Positions 41,065 to 49,604 of a stretch of DNA of 64,000 nt are shown one piece after another. The position numbers and the translations under genes are program-made. The notes below the pieces were generated by a model. That model made no database searches. It saw only the letters and a program-made list of their open reading frames with translations, and was not told the origin of the DNA. Where the stretch lies: the NCBI GenBank assembly GCA_002083775.1, contig MTEI01000001.1, positions 620,001 through 684,000 on the forward strand. Direction: 5' to 3'. Every line of letters starts with the position of its first letter. Positions within the stretch are counted from its first letter, which is position 1. This DNA is from Rhodoferax ferrireducens (GTDB lineage: Bacteria; Pseudomonadota; Gammaproteobacteria; Burkholderiales; Burkholderiaceae_C).

Positions 41065-42164
41065 TGTGTGCCCCGAACATGAACGTCCCGCCAGCCGCCA
41101 AACCCGTCAAGATCCTGATTGTTGAAGATGAGGTGATCGTGGCCCGTGACATCGCCCAGCAGGTGCTGGCCTTGGGTTACCAGGTGCTGGGCCCCACCTC
41201 GCTGGGCGAAGAAGCCATTGGCCTGGCCGGTATGTGGCGCCCTGACCTGGTGTTGATGGACATCCAGCTGGCGGGCGAGATTGACGGCATTGCCGCAGCC
41301 CAGACCATTCGCCAGAAGTTTGGTATTCCGGTGGTTTTCCTGACGGCCTTCGCGGCAGACGACATTCTGGAGCGTGCCAAACTCACCGAGCCCTTTGGTT
41401 ACGTGCTCAAACCGTTTTCCGAGCGCGAACTCAGCACGGTGCTGGCCATGGCGCTGTACAAACACCAGGCCGAGGCCAAGCTGATGATCACCACGCGCCA
41501 GCTGCAGGCGCTGTCGCGCCGGGTGCTGGAGGCGCAGGAGCAGGAGCGCCGCCGCGTGGCCATCGAGCTGCATGACGAACTGGGCCAGTCGCTCACCGCC
41601 ATCAAGATCAATCTGCAGCTGGGCGAGCGTTTCAAGGACCAGGCGCCCGCCGACCTGTACCAGGAAAACATCCGCATTGTTGAAGACGCGCTGCAGCAGG
41701 TGCGCTCTCTCGCCACCGCGCTGCGGCCCTCGATGCTGGACGACCTGGGCCTGGCGCCAGCGCTGAAGTGGATGGCCGAGCAAAGCGCCAGTCGCAGCGG
41801 CTTTGAGGTGCAGTTTCACCACGCGCGCACGTTGGAGCGGCTCGCTCCCGAGATCGAAACCGCGTGTTTTCGCATCGTGCAAGAAGCCTTGACCAACATC
41901 ACCCGCCATGCCCATGCCAGCACGGTCAAGATCCACCTGCGCCGCGAATTGAACGACATGGTGCTGACTGTGGCCGATGATGGCCGTGGCTTTGACACCG
42001 CGGCCATGCGTGAACGGGCCGCCAGCGGTGCCAGTCTGGGTGTGCTGGGCATGCAGGAACGCGCCACGCTGTTGGGCGGCCAGCTTGATATCAGTGCCCA
42101 GCCGGGTCTGGGCAGCACGGTGGAGCTGCGTTGCCCTTGGCGCACCCAGGGAGAAGGGCTATGA
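41064..42164 (+). CDS. Receiver-histidine kinase fusion (NarX-type kinase core)
   Basis: The 366 residues carry an N-terminal receiver (about 15-130; ILIVEDEVIVARD, LVLMDIQLAGEIDG, KPFSERE). A HisKA_3 dimerisation region follows with AIELHDELGQSLTAIK (H near 176), then an ATPase domain with DDGRGFDT. A receiver at the N-terminus of a NarX-like kinase means it can be fed by another kinase. Its own output is probably the NarL-type regulator whose ATG overlaps its stop (ATGA). An internal ATG at 41082 is an alternative start. Confidence 0.88.
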   Translation: MCAPNMNVPPAAKPVKILIVEDEVIVARDIAQQVLALGYQVLGPTSLGEEAIGLAGMWRPDLVLMDIQLAGEIDGIAAAQTIRQKFGIPVVFLTAFAADDILERAKLTEPFGYVLKPFSERELSTVLAMALYKHQAEAKLMITTRQLQALSRRVLEAQEQERRRVAIELHDELGQSLTAIKINLQLGERFKDQAPADLYQENIRIVEDALQQVRSLATALRPSMLDDLGLAPALKWMAEQSASRSGFEVQFHHARTLERLAPEIETACFRIVQEALTNITRHAHASTVKIHLRRELNDMVLTVADDGRGFDTAAMRERAASGASLGVLGMQERATLLGGQLDISAQPGLGSTVELRCPWRTQGEGL

Positions 42165-42808
42165 GCGGCATGCGGGTTTTGCTGGCCGACGACCACACGC
42201 TGGTGCGCGCCGGCCTGCGCAAGCTGCTGGAATCCATGCCCGACATCACCGTGGTGGGCGAAGCGGGCGACGGCCTGGAACTGCTGGCGCTGGCCGAGCA
42301 ACTGCAGCCGCATCTGGTGCTCATGGACATTGCCATGCCCGGCCTGAACGGGCTGGAAGCCACGGCACGGCTGGTCAAGGCCATGCCGGGCATCCGGGTG
42401 ATGATCCTGTCGATGCACCAGAACGAAGAATACGTGCGCCGCGCCCTGCGTCATGGGGCGGTGGCGTATTTGCTGAAAGACTCGGCCCCGATGGAGCTGG
42501 AGATGGCCATCACCGCGGTGCTGCGCGGTGAAACCTACCTGAGCCCGGCGGTGACCAAGGGTGTGATGGACGACTATGTGCACCGCCTGCGTGAAGACGA
42601 CCAGCCCGACGAGCACCTGTCGCCGCGCCAGCGCGAGGTGCTGCAGCTCATTGCCGAGGGCCTGAGCACCAAGGACATCGCCCGCCGGCTCGACTTGTCG
42701 GTGAAAACCGTGGAGACCCACCGCACCGGCCTGATGCGCCAGCTCGATGTGCATGAGATCACCGGGCTGGTACGCCACGCCCTCAAGCTGGGCTTGGTGA
42801 GCATATAA
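42161..42808 (+). CDS. NarL/LuxR-type response regulator
   Basis: I start at the ATG at 42161, overlapping the kinase stop, giving 215 residues. The receiver (1-120) has VLLADDHTLVRAGL, phosphoacceptor LVLMDIAMPGLNGLE and a threonine/serine-K pair. The LuxR helix-turn-helix (about 150-210) has LSPRQREVLQLIAEGLSTKD and LDLSVKTVETHR. It is a DNA-binding regulator and the likely partner of the upstream kinase. The gene ends directly against a family A repeat. Confidence 0.92.
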   Translation: MSGMRVLLADDHTLVRAGLRKLLESMPDITVVGEAGDGLELLALAEQLQPHLVLMDIAMPGLNGLEATARLVKAMPGIRVMILSMHQNEEYVRRALRHGAVAYLLKDSAPMELEMAITAVLRGETYLSPAVTKGVMDDYVHRLREDDQPDEHLSPRQREVLQLIAEGLSTKDIARRLDLSVKTVETHRTGLMRQLDVHEITGLVRHALKLGLVSI

Positions 42809-42857
42809 GAAAATGGCCTCAAGCCCTTATTGCGTAAGGGCTGACAGCTATTATTTA
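42803..42857. repeat. Family A palindromic repeat after the NarL-type gene
   Basis: The stretch reads AAAATGGCCTCAAGCCCTTA, loop, CGTAAGGGCTGACAGCTATT and then ATTTAGG. Both arms pair perfectly. It overlaps the NarL-type stop codon region (42806-42808) and is immediately followed by a family B array. Confidence 0.8.
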
Positions 42858-42860
42858 GGT

Positions 42861-42978
42861 AGTCATGGATGGCGGATCAAGTCCGCCATGACAAACGGGG
42901 GCATGTCATCTCGGGCGCATGGAAGTGTCATTACGGGCGCATGGACGTGTCATCCCGGGCTTGACCCGGGATCCACGG
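42861..42978. repeat. Family B REP-like array with 22-base tandem units
   Basis: It contains GTCATGGATGGCGGATCAAG paired with TCCGCCATGACA. Two 22-base tandem units follow at 42917-42938 and 42939-42960 (GCATGGA..GTGTCAT...CGGGC), preceded by a partial unit at 42901. A TCATCCCGGG-cttga-CCCGGGATCCA palindrome ends the array. It sits about 90 bases upstream of the next start codon. Confidence 0.75.
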
Positions 42979-43065
42979 GTGTCCTGTCAGCCTTCAGGTG
43001 TTTCACCCACCAGACTAAGGTGTTTGCCGTATGTTGTTTTGATCGCGGCGGACGTATCGTTCAGC

Positions 43066-45195
43066 ATGCTTAAAACGTCAGACCCTACCGCCGCCGATGC
43101 CGCGCCGTCCAAGGCCAAAAGTCCCCCGCGCATTCTTATTGTGGAAGATGAAGCGATTGTCCGACGCGACATTCGCCTGCAACTGGAGTCGCTGGGTTAT
43201 CTGGTGGTGGGCGAGGCATGCTCTGGCGAAGAGGCCGTGTTTCTGACCGGGCGGATGCGGCCCGATCTGGTGCTGGTGGACATTGGCCTGGGCCCGGGTA
43301 TGGATGGCATTGCCGCTGCCCACGCCATCCGCGAGCACCAGGCGCTGCCGGTGGTCTTTTTGACCGCCTACGCCGCTGACGACATCCTGGGCCGCGCCAT
43401 GCTGGCCGAACCCTATGGCTATATCCTGAAGCCGTTTTCTGAGCGCGAACTGCACACGGTGCTGCAAATGGCCTTGTACAAACACCGGGTCGACGTGCGC
43501 GAGAAAGAGGTGGCGGCGCGCAACCAGATCATCCTGGACAACCTGAGCAGCGGCGTCATCACGGTCAGCGCACGCGGCGTGGTGGAGTCGTTCAACCAGG
43601 GGGCCTGCACCATTTTTGGCTACACCGCCGACCAGGTGCTGGGCCGCAACGTGGCCATGCTCATGCCCGAGGGTTTTCGTGGCCGCCACCACGGCTACTT
43701 GCGGCTTGATGATTCGCCCGAGCTGGACCGCGTGGTGTGCCACAAGCGCGAGGTAGAAGGGCTGCGGCAGAACGGCGAGACCTTTCCGCTGCGACTCACG
43801 GTGTCGCGCATCATCGTGTCGGAGCAGATCAGCTATATCGTCATCCTGCAGGATATGAGCGAACACCTCCGGGCTGAGGAAAAAATCCGCAGCCTGTCGT
43901 TTTACGACGAACTCACCGGACTGCCCAACCGCCGTTATCTGCTGGAGCAGCTCAAAAAAGCCATCGGTGCCGCGGCCCGCTCCGGCCAGCACGGGGCGCT
44001 GATTTTTCTGGACCTGGACCATTTCCGGCATACCAACGAAACCCTGGGGCCAAATTTCGGCGATGACCTGTTGCGCGAGGTGGCCACACGCCTGCAGGCC
44101 TGTGTGCGCGACAACGACACCTTGGCGCATCTGGGGGGTGACGAATTCATGGTGATGCTCGACGCGCTCGGTCAGGTCAGCCAGACGGCGGCCACGCATG
44201 CCGAGGCGGTCGCCGACAAAATTCGCAAGGCGCTGTGCCAGCCGTATAACTTGCGTGGCCGATCGCACACCAGCTCCGCCAGTGTTGGCATTGTGGTGTT
44301 TGACAAAAACGCCGGTGAATTGGACGACCTGCTCAAGATGACCGACGTGGCCATGTACCAGGCCAAGGGTGCCGGGCGCAATGCGGTGCGGTTTTATGAC
44401 CCGGCCATGCAGGCGCTGGCACTGGCGCGCACTGAGTTGATCAAAGACATTCAGCGTGGCCTGATCGCTCAGGAGTTTGTGCTGCACTACCAGGTGCAGG
44501 TGGACGCCCAAGGCCGGGCGCAGGGCGCAGAGGCGCTGGTGCGCTGGCAGCACCCGCTGCGTGGCCTGGTGATGCCAGCGCAGTTCATCGCCGTGGCTGA
44601 AGAGTCCGGGCTGATTCTGCAGCTCGGGCACTGGGTGCTGGACGCCGCCTGCCGCCAGCTGCTGGTATGGGCCAGCGTGCCCGACACCGCGCATTGGACC
44701 ATGGCGGTCAACGTCAGTGCCTTGCAGTTTTCGCGCAACGACTTTGTGGAAAGCGTGGTCCTGGCCATTCGCCAGAGCTGCATTGACCCGCGCAAGCTCA
44801 AGCTCGAGCTGACCGAGAGCATGCTCATTGGTGATGTGCAAGACGCCATCGTCAAGATGAGCCAGCTCAAGGCCCTGGGGGTGAGCTTCTCGCTGGATGA
44901 CTTTGGTACCGGTTATTCATCGCTGACCTACCTCAAGCGCCTGCCCATGGACCAGCTCAAGATTGACCAGACCTTTGTGCGCGACCTGCTGACCGACCCC
45001 GACGACGCGGTGATCTCTCAGACCATTGTGGCGCTGGGCCACAATCTGGGCATGCAGGTGATCGCTGAAGGTGTGGAAACCCAGGGGCAGCACGATGCGC
45101 TGGTGAGCATGGGGTGTGATGCCTTCCAGGGTTATCTGTTCGGGCGCCCGGTACCCCACCTGACACCGGCTAAAGTGACGAGAGATTATGAATAA
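43066..45195 (+). CDS. REC-PAS-GGDEF-EAL protein (c-di-GMP turnover)
   Basis: I start at the ATG at 43066 because the longer frame only reads the upstream repeats. The 709 residues comprise a receiver (about 20-140), a PAS domain (about 155-270), a GGDEF domain with intact LGGDEF (357-361) and an EAL domain with intact EALVRW (489-494) plus DDFGTGYSSL. Both c-di-GMP synthesis and hydrolysis are thus possible on sequence grounds. Its receiver resembles that of the kinase at 41064 closely (PVVFLTA.AADDIL, FGY.LKPFSEREL), suggesting duplication and perhaps a shared upstream kinase. Confidence 0.92.
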   Translation: MLKTSDPTAADAAPSKAKSPPRILIVEDEAIVRRDIRLQLESLGYLVVGEACSGEEAVFLTGRMRPDLVLVDIGLGPGMDGIAAAHAIREHQALPVVFLTAYAADDILGRAMLAEPYGYILKPFSERELHTVLQMALYKHRVDVREKEVAARNQIILDNLSSGVITVSARGVVESFNQGACTIFGYTADQVLGRNVAMLMPEGFRGRHHGYLRLDDSPELDRVVCHKREVEGLRQNGETFPLRLTVSRIIVSEQISYIVILQDMSEHLRAEEKIRSLSFYDELTGLPNRRYLLEQLKKAIGAAARSGQHGALIFLDLDHFRHTNETLGPNFGDDLLREVATRLQACVRDNDTLAHLGGDEFMVMLDALGQVSQTAATHAEAVADKIRKALCQPYNLRGRSHTSSASVGIVVFDKNAGELDDLLKMTDVAMYQAKGAGRNAVRFYDPAMQALALARTELIKDIQRGLIAQEFVLHYQVQVDAQGRAQGAEALVRWQHPLRGLVMPAQFIAVAEESGLILQLGHWVLDAACRQLLVWASVPDTAHWTMAVNVSALQFSRNDFVESVVLAIRQSCIDPRKLKLELTESMLIGDVQDAIVKMSQLKALGVSFSLDDFGTGYSSLTYLKRLPMDQLKIDQTFVRDLLTDPDDAVISQTIVALGHNLGMQVIAEGVETQGQHDALVSMGCDAFQGYLFGRPVPHLTPAKVTRDYE

Positions 45196-45243
45196 AATTG
45201 GCTTCCAGCCCTTATAGTGCAAGGGCTAGAAGCTATATATTAA
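45193..45243. repeat. Family A palindromic repeat between the GGDEF-EAL and PAS-kinase genes
   Basis: The copy runs ATTGGCTTCCAGCCCTTATA, loop, GCAAGGGCTAGAAGCTATAT, ATTA. It begins in the stop codon of the upstream gene and ends at the ATG of the next. It fills the whole 47-base gap and leaves no ordinary Shine-Dalgarno before that ATG. Confidence 0.8.
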
Positions 45244-47276
45244 TGAGTAAATTCAAACCTGGATGTTTTGGGTTCGTGCTGGTTGTGCTGACGGCAGGGG
45301 CAGCGCTGGCACAGCCCGTGGTAGCACCCGATGCCGGGGCGCTGCAAGGCGGTTATGCGCAGGGCTTGGGCGTGGCCCTGCTGGCAGCGGCTGTGGTCAC
45401 ACTGGTGCTGGGGTCCTGGAACGTGATGCTCCGTCGCCAGGTCGTGGTGCAAACGCGGGCGTTGTCAGACTCGCTGGCAGCCCTGGAGCAGGCCCGCCTG
45501 GCCTCGGAGCGCGCGCTGGCCGAGCACCAGGCCATGCTCAACACCGACATGGTGGGGATTGCGCGCGTGGCAGACCGCAAGCTGTTATGGGCCAATCGCG
45601 CCTTTGAAGCCATGTTTGGCTATGGCCGGGGCGAACTGCTGGGGGTCCCCAGCAGCGTGCTGTACCCCAGCGAGGCGAGTTATCTGGCTTTGGGTCAGCA
45701 GGCTTACCCGCTGATGGCGGCAGGCAAGGTGTTTCGCGCCCGCACCGAGTTCAGGCGCCGTGACGGCGCCCCGGTGTGGGTGGAGCTGAGCGGCGCCACG
45801 CTCGAAGCCAGCGTGGGCGAGTCGATGTGGCTGTTTCTGGATGTCACCGAGCGCCAGCGGGCTGAAGCCGTGCGTGAAGAGACCTCGCAACGCCTGCAAA
45901 AGCTGGCCAACCGGGTGCCGGGCATGTTGTACCAGTTTTTGCTCCGGCCCGACGGCAGCGCCTGCCTGCCTTACGCCAGCGATGCCATCCGGGATGTGTT
46001 TCGCGTCAATCCGCAAGACGTGGTGACCGACGCCTCGCCCGTCATTGCCGTCAATCACCCCGACGATGTTGCAGAATTTGTAGCATCGATCCAGGACTCA
46101 GCGAGGCTTCTGACCCCCTGGCAGCATGAATACCGGGTGCGCTTTGGTGATGGCATGGTGCGCTGGCTGTATGGCAACTCGGTGCCCGAGCGTCTGGACG
46201 ACGGCTCGGTGTTGTGGCATGGCTTTATCACCGACATCACCGAGCGCAAGGCGACCGACGAGCGTCTGCGCCAGTTGTCGCGCTCGGTGGAGCAGGCGCC
46301 GGTGTCGATCGTCATCACCGATTTGCAGGGCAACATCCTGTATGCCAACCCGTCGTTTACCCGCAATACCGGCTACACGCTGGACGAGGCGATGGGACAG
46401 AACCCGCGCATCCTCAAGTCGGGGCTGACGCCACCTGAGACCTACATTGAGCTATGGGACACCGTCAGCAAAGGCGGCGTGTGGCAGGGCGAGCTGCATA
46501 ACCGCCGCAAAGATGGCTACCTGTTCATCGAGCACGCAGTGATCGCCCCGGTGCTCGATGCAGATGGCCGTATCAGCCATTACGTGGCGGTCAAGGAAGA
46601 CATCACCCAGCGCAAGCAGGCCGATCTGGTGCTGCAAACCTCTTTGCGGGAGAAAGTCGCCTTGCTCAATGAGGTGCATCACCGTGTCAAAAACAACCTG
46701 CAGGTGATCGCCAGCCTGCTGCGCCTGGAGGTGGGCCGCAGTGCCCAGCCTGACACGCGCACCGTGCTCAAAGACATGCAGGGCCGTATTTACGCCATGG
46801 CCTTGCTGCATGAGAGCCTGTACCGCTCGGGCACTTTTGCCTCGGTGGAACTGGGCGCCTACCTCAAGCAGCTGGCCACCCAGACCTTTCGCACCCAATC
46901 GGGGCTGGGGGGCGACGTGCGGCTGGTGCTGGAGATGGGGGCCATCAATGTCGGCATGGACCAGGCCGCCCCTTGCGGGCTTCTGGTCAACGAACTGCTG
47001 GCCAATTGTCTCAAGCACGGGTTCCCGGACCGGCGCTCGGGTCAGGTGGTGGTCAGCCTGCAGCCCACCGCCCGCGAAGGCTGGTGGCGCCTGTCGGTGC
47101 GCGACACCGGTGTGGGCCTGCCAAGTGACTTTGAAGCCCGGCGCAACCAGTCTCTGGGCCTGCAACTCGTGTCAGACCTGGCGCGCCAGCTTGGCGGCCA
47201 GCTCAATGTGGGCGAGGGCCCGGGTGCCGAATTCTCGGTGGTGTTCCATCTTCAGGTGTTTCACCTGCCGGATTAG
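45243..47276 (+). CDS. Membrane-anchored PAS histidine kinase (HisKA_2 type)
   Basis: I start at the ATG at 45243, giving 677 residues. A signal-like hydrophobic segment (about 8-24) and a transmembrane helix (about 40-58) are followed by three PAS/PAC domains (about 90-210, 220-340, 350-470). The kinase core has NEVHHRVKNNLQVIASLLRL (H near 480) and the ATPase motifs NELLANCLKHG and DTGVGLPSD. This HisKA_2 architecture often signals to a stand-alone receiver, and one follows at 47382. The family A repeat abuts its start codon. Confidence 0.88.
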   Translation: MSKFKPGCFGFVLVVLTAGAALAQPVVAPDAGALQGGYAQGLGVALLAAAVVTLVLGSWNVMLRRQVVVQTRALSDSLAALEQARLASERALAEHQAMLNTDMVGIARVADRKLLWANRAFEAMFGYGRGELLGVPSSVLYPSEASYLALGQQAYPLMAAGKVFRARTEFRRRDGAPVWVELSGATLEASVGESMWLFLDVTERQRAEAVREETSQRLQKLANRVPGMLYQFLLRPDGSACLPYASDAIRDVFRVNPQDVVTDASPVIAVNHPDDVAEFVASIQDSARLLTPWQHEYRVRFGDGMVRWLYGNSVPERLDDGSVLWHGFITDITERKATDERLRQLSRSVEQAPVSIVITDLQGNILYANPSFTRNTGYTLDEAMGQNPRILKSGLTPPETYIELWDTVSKGGVWQGELHNRRKDGYLFIEHAVIAPVLDADGRISHYVAVKEDITQRKQADLVLQTSLREKVALLNEVHHRVKNNLQVIASLLRLEVGRSAQPDTRTVLKDMQGRIYAMALLHESLYRSGTFASVELGAYLKQLATQTFRTQSGLGGDVRLVLEMGAINVGMDQAAPCGLLVNELLANCLKHGFPDRRSGQVVVSLQPTAREGWWRLSVRDTGVGLPSDFEARRNQSLGLQLVSDLARQLGGQLNVGEGPGAEFSVVFHLQVFHLPD

Positions 47277-47381
47277 GGTGTTGGCCTGATACCGCTTGGG
47301 GCTGGCGGTACTTAAAGTACAGCCCATGTCCCGTCAATTGTTTTCGTGTTCAACCATCACCGTTTTGCCTTGGAGCCTGTC

Positions 47382-47768
47382 ATGACCCTGCAGATCATGC
47401 TGGTTGACGACAATCTGACGTTCATGGCGTCAGTCAAGAAAACCCTCAAATTGGTGCCCAACACCCAGGTGGTGGCCGAAGCCCACAACGGCCAGGAGGC
47501 CCTGGAGCTGGCGCAGCGCCTGCAGCCCGACCTGATGCTGCTCGACATCGTGATGCCCGGCTTGACCGGGCTGGACGTGGCCCGCGCCATGCAAGGCTGG
47601 GCGCATTCGCCACGGGTGTTGTTTTTGTCGATGCACGACAACGAGTCTTACCGCATCGCTGCCCAGGCCCTGGGTGCGCTGGGTCTGGTCGGCAAGGCCA
47701 ATTTTGTGGCTGAACTGCTGCCCATCATCGCCGGTCTGGCGGCACCGTCGGCTGAGGTGTCGTCGTGA
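47382..47768 (+). CDS. Single-domain response regulator
   Basis: I start at the ATG at 47382, preceded by TTGGAG, giving a 128-residue stand-alone receiver. It has [15 protein letters not shown], phosphoacceptor [16 protein letters not shown] (D near 54) and a lysine at VGKANF. There is no output domain, so it acts by protein contact, perhaps as partner of the preceding PAS kinase or as an adaptor to the following transducer. The stop overlaps the next ATG (TGATG). Confidence 0.85.
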   Translation: MTLQIMLVDDNLTFMASVKKTLKLVPNTQVVAEAHNGQEALELAQRLQPDLMLLDIVMPGLTGLDVARAMQGWAHSPRVLFLSMHDNESYRIAAQALGALGLVGKANFVAELLPIIAGLAAPSAEVSS

Positions 47769-48916
47769 TGCTGCACCTGCCTGTGGGTATGCACCGGTTT
47801 TACCCGGCAGCGCTGGGTCTGGCTGCGGCGCTCTCGCTGCTGTGGGCGGGCCAGGCCAGCCTGTTGGCTTTTGGGTTGGCACTGCCGCTGCTGGCCGGGG
47901 GGCTGTTCATCACCTGGCTGCTGGCCAGAAAAGACGCCGCCCTGCAGCAGGCCGTGGCTGACTACCTGGAAGGCCAATTGGCTTACAGCACCGAGGTGGT
48001 GCCGGTCTGGAACGGTCACATCGAGTCCTCTCGCGAACAGATGGAAGTAGCCGTCAATGCGCTAACCGAGCGTTTTGGCGGCATTGTCGACAAGCTCGAC
48101 GTGGCCCTGCGCCTCGCCACGCAGGAAACCGACGGCATGGACAGCAGCAGCAGCGGCCTGATGGCCGTGTTTGCCAAGAGCGAGCAGGATCTGGGTGAAC
48201 TGCTGTCAGTGCAAAAGGCCTCCATGAGCAACATGGAAAAAATGCTGGTGCAGGTGCAGGGTCTGGACCGCTTTGTGGTTGAGCTGCAAGACATGGCCTC
48301 TGACGTGGCCCGCATTGCCCAGCAAACCAATTTGCTGGCCCTGAACGCCGCCATTGAAGCCGCCCGCGCTGGTGAGCTGGGCCGGGGCTTTGCAGTGGTC
48401 GCCAAGGAGTTCCGCATGTTGTCCAACCAGTCGGGCGACACCGGGCGCAAGATTGCCGAGAAGGTCAAGGTCATCAGCGCGGCGATTGTGGCCACCTGCA
48501 CCGTGGTGCGCGAGTCGGTGGTGGCAGAAGACAGCTCGCTGGAGTCTGCCCACGCCACCATCAACCGGGTGGTGGCCGATTTCAGGGGTATCACCGAAGC
48601 GTTCCAGCGCTCGCGCGATGTGCTGCATGGCGAGAGCCTGAGCATCCAGTCCGAGGTGAACCAGGCGCTGGTGCAAATGCAGTTCCAGGACCGCGTCAGC
48701 CAGATCATGACGCAAGTCATCAAAAACATCGAACGCTTGCCCGCTATCTTGCAAGAGACGCAGCACGTTTACGCCGACACCGGCGTGCTCCAGGCCCATG
48801 ACCCGCAGGAGATGCTCACCGAGATGAAAAAAACCTATGTGATGGCGGACCAGCACGTCATCCACGAAGGTGGCAAGGTGACCCAGAGCAACAGCACCGA
48901 CATCAGTTTTTTCTAG
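47768..48916 (+). CDS. Small membrane chemotaxis transducer
   Basis: I start at the ATG at 47768, overlapping the previous stop, giving 382 residues. Two N-terminal hydrophobic helices (about 10-27 and 30-52) anchor a cytoplasmic protein without a recognisable periplasmic sensor. The methyl-accepting core has [20 protein letters not shown] near 180 and [20 protein letters not shown]. The later part diverges from classical receptors and includes [13 protein letters not shown]. It may sense membrane state or act as an adaptor in the same array. It is followed by cheY. Confidence 0.8.
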   Translation: MLHLPVGMHRFYPAALGLAAALSLLWAGQASLLAFGLALPLLAGGLFITWLLARKDAALQQAVADYLEGQLAYSTEVVPVWNGHIESSREQMEVAVNALTERFGGIVDKLDVALRLATQETDGMDSSSSGLMAVFAKSEQDLGELLSVQKASMSNMEKMLVQVQGLDRFVVELQDMASDVARIAQQTNLLALNAAIEAARAGELGRGFAVVAKEFRMLSNQSGDTGRKIAEKVKVISAAIVATCTVVRESVVAEDSSLESAHATINRVVADFRGITEAFQRSRDVLHGESLSIQSEVNQALVQMQFQDRVSQIMTQVIKNIERLPAILQETQHVYADTGVLQAHDPQEMLTEMKKTYVMADQHVIHEGGKVTQSNSTDISFF

Positions 48917-48926
48917 AGGACTAGCC

Positions 48927-49295
48927 ATGGCCAAGACCATCATGATTGTTGACGACTCCGCCTCCATGCGGCGGGTCGTAGGCATTGCGCTCAAGGGCGC
49001 AGGCTACGACGTGCTAGAAGGCGTGGACGGCCGCGACGCCCTGAGCAAACTCACCGGCCAGAAGGTGCATCTGATCATCAGCGACGTGAACATGCCGGTG
49101 ATGGATGGCATCACCTTCCTGAAATCGGTCAAGCAGATGCCGGCCTACAAGTTCACCCCGGTGATCATGCTGACCACCGAGTCGGACGAGTCCAAAAAGC
49201 GCGAAGGCCAGTCTGCCGGGGCGCGGGCCTGGGTGGTCAAACCGTTTCAGCCAGAACGGCTGGTGGACGCAGTGCAAAGGCTGTGCCTGCCATGA
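48927..49295 (+). CDS. cheY: CheY-type chemotaxis response regulator
   Basis: The 122-residue single receiver has IMIVDDSASMRRVV, phosphoacceptor LIISDVNMPVMDGI (D near 53), TTESD and the KPF lysine. It resembles the CheY subtype encoded beside cheA in beta/gamma clusters. A GGA-rich leader precedes the ATG. The stop overlaps the STAS gene start (ATGA), placing it first in the cheY-STAS-cheA set. No cheZ is visible in the window. Confidence 0.88.
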   Translation: MAKTIMIVDDSASMRRVVGIALKGAGYDVLEGVDGRDALSKLTGQKVHLIISDVNMPVMDGITFLKSVKQMPAYKFTPVIMLTTESDESKKREGQSAGARAWVVKPFQPERLVDAVQRLCLP

Positions 49296-49603
49296 GCGCC
49301 GCCAACGTTTTGAAGATCGATGGCGAGCTGACCATCTTTCGCGCCATGGAACTCAAGCCCGCCCTGCTTGCCACGCCGCCGGTGACCGAGATTGATCTCT
49401 CGGGTGTGACCGATCTGGACACCGCCGGTGTGCAACTGCTGATGCTGGCCAAGAAAACCGCGCTGGCGCAAGGCCGCGATGTGCGGCTGGTAGGGCACAG
49501 CCAGGCGGTGATGGATGTGTTCGAGTTACTCAACGTCGCGGCCTATTTTGGTGACCATCTGGTGATGGATTCGCGTACCCCCGCCGCTGGCGCAAGGAGC
49601 TGA
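49292..49603 (+). CDS. STAS-domain protein
   Basis: This 103-residue protein is a single STAS domain: VLKIDGELTIFRAMELK, IDLSGVTDLDTAGVQLLMLA (phosphorylatable Asp/Thr region near 45) and DVFELLNVAAYFG. STAS domains carry out protein-protein signalling, as in anti-sigma factor antagonists. Here it is translationally coupled to cheY and lies one base before cheA. I infer a regulatory or scaffold role in this chemosensory system; a sigma-factor role is less likely because no anti-sigma kinase is nearby. Confidence 0.82.
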   Translation: MSAANVLKIDGELTIFRAMELKPALLATPPVTEIDLSGVTDLDTAGVQLLMLAKKTALAQGRDVRLVGHSQAVMDVFELLNVAAYFGDHLVMDSRTPAAGARS

Positions 49604-49604
49604 C

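Noticed and set aside
42919..43065. N-terminal extension of the REC-PAS-GGDEF-EAL protein
   Set aside because: The upstream frame only translates family B repeat sequence; the receiver begins after the ATG at 43066.
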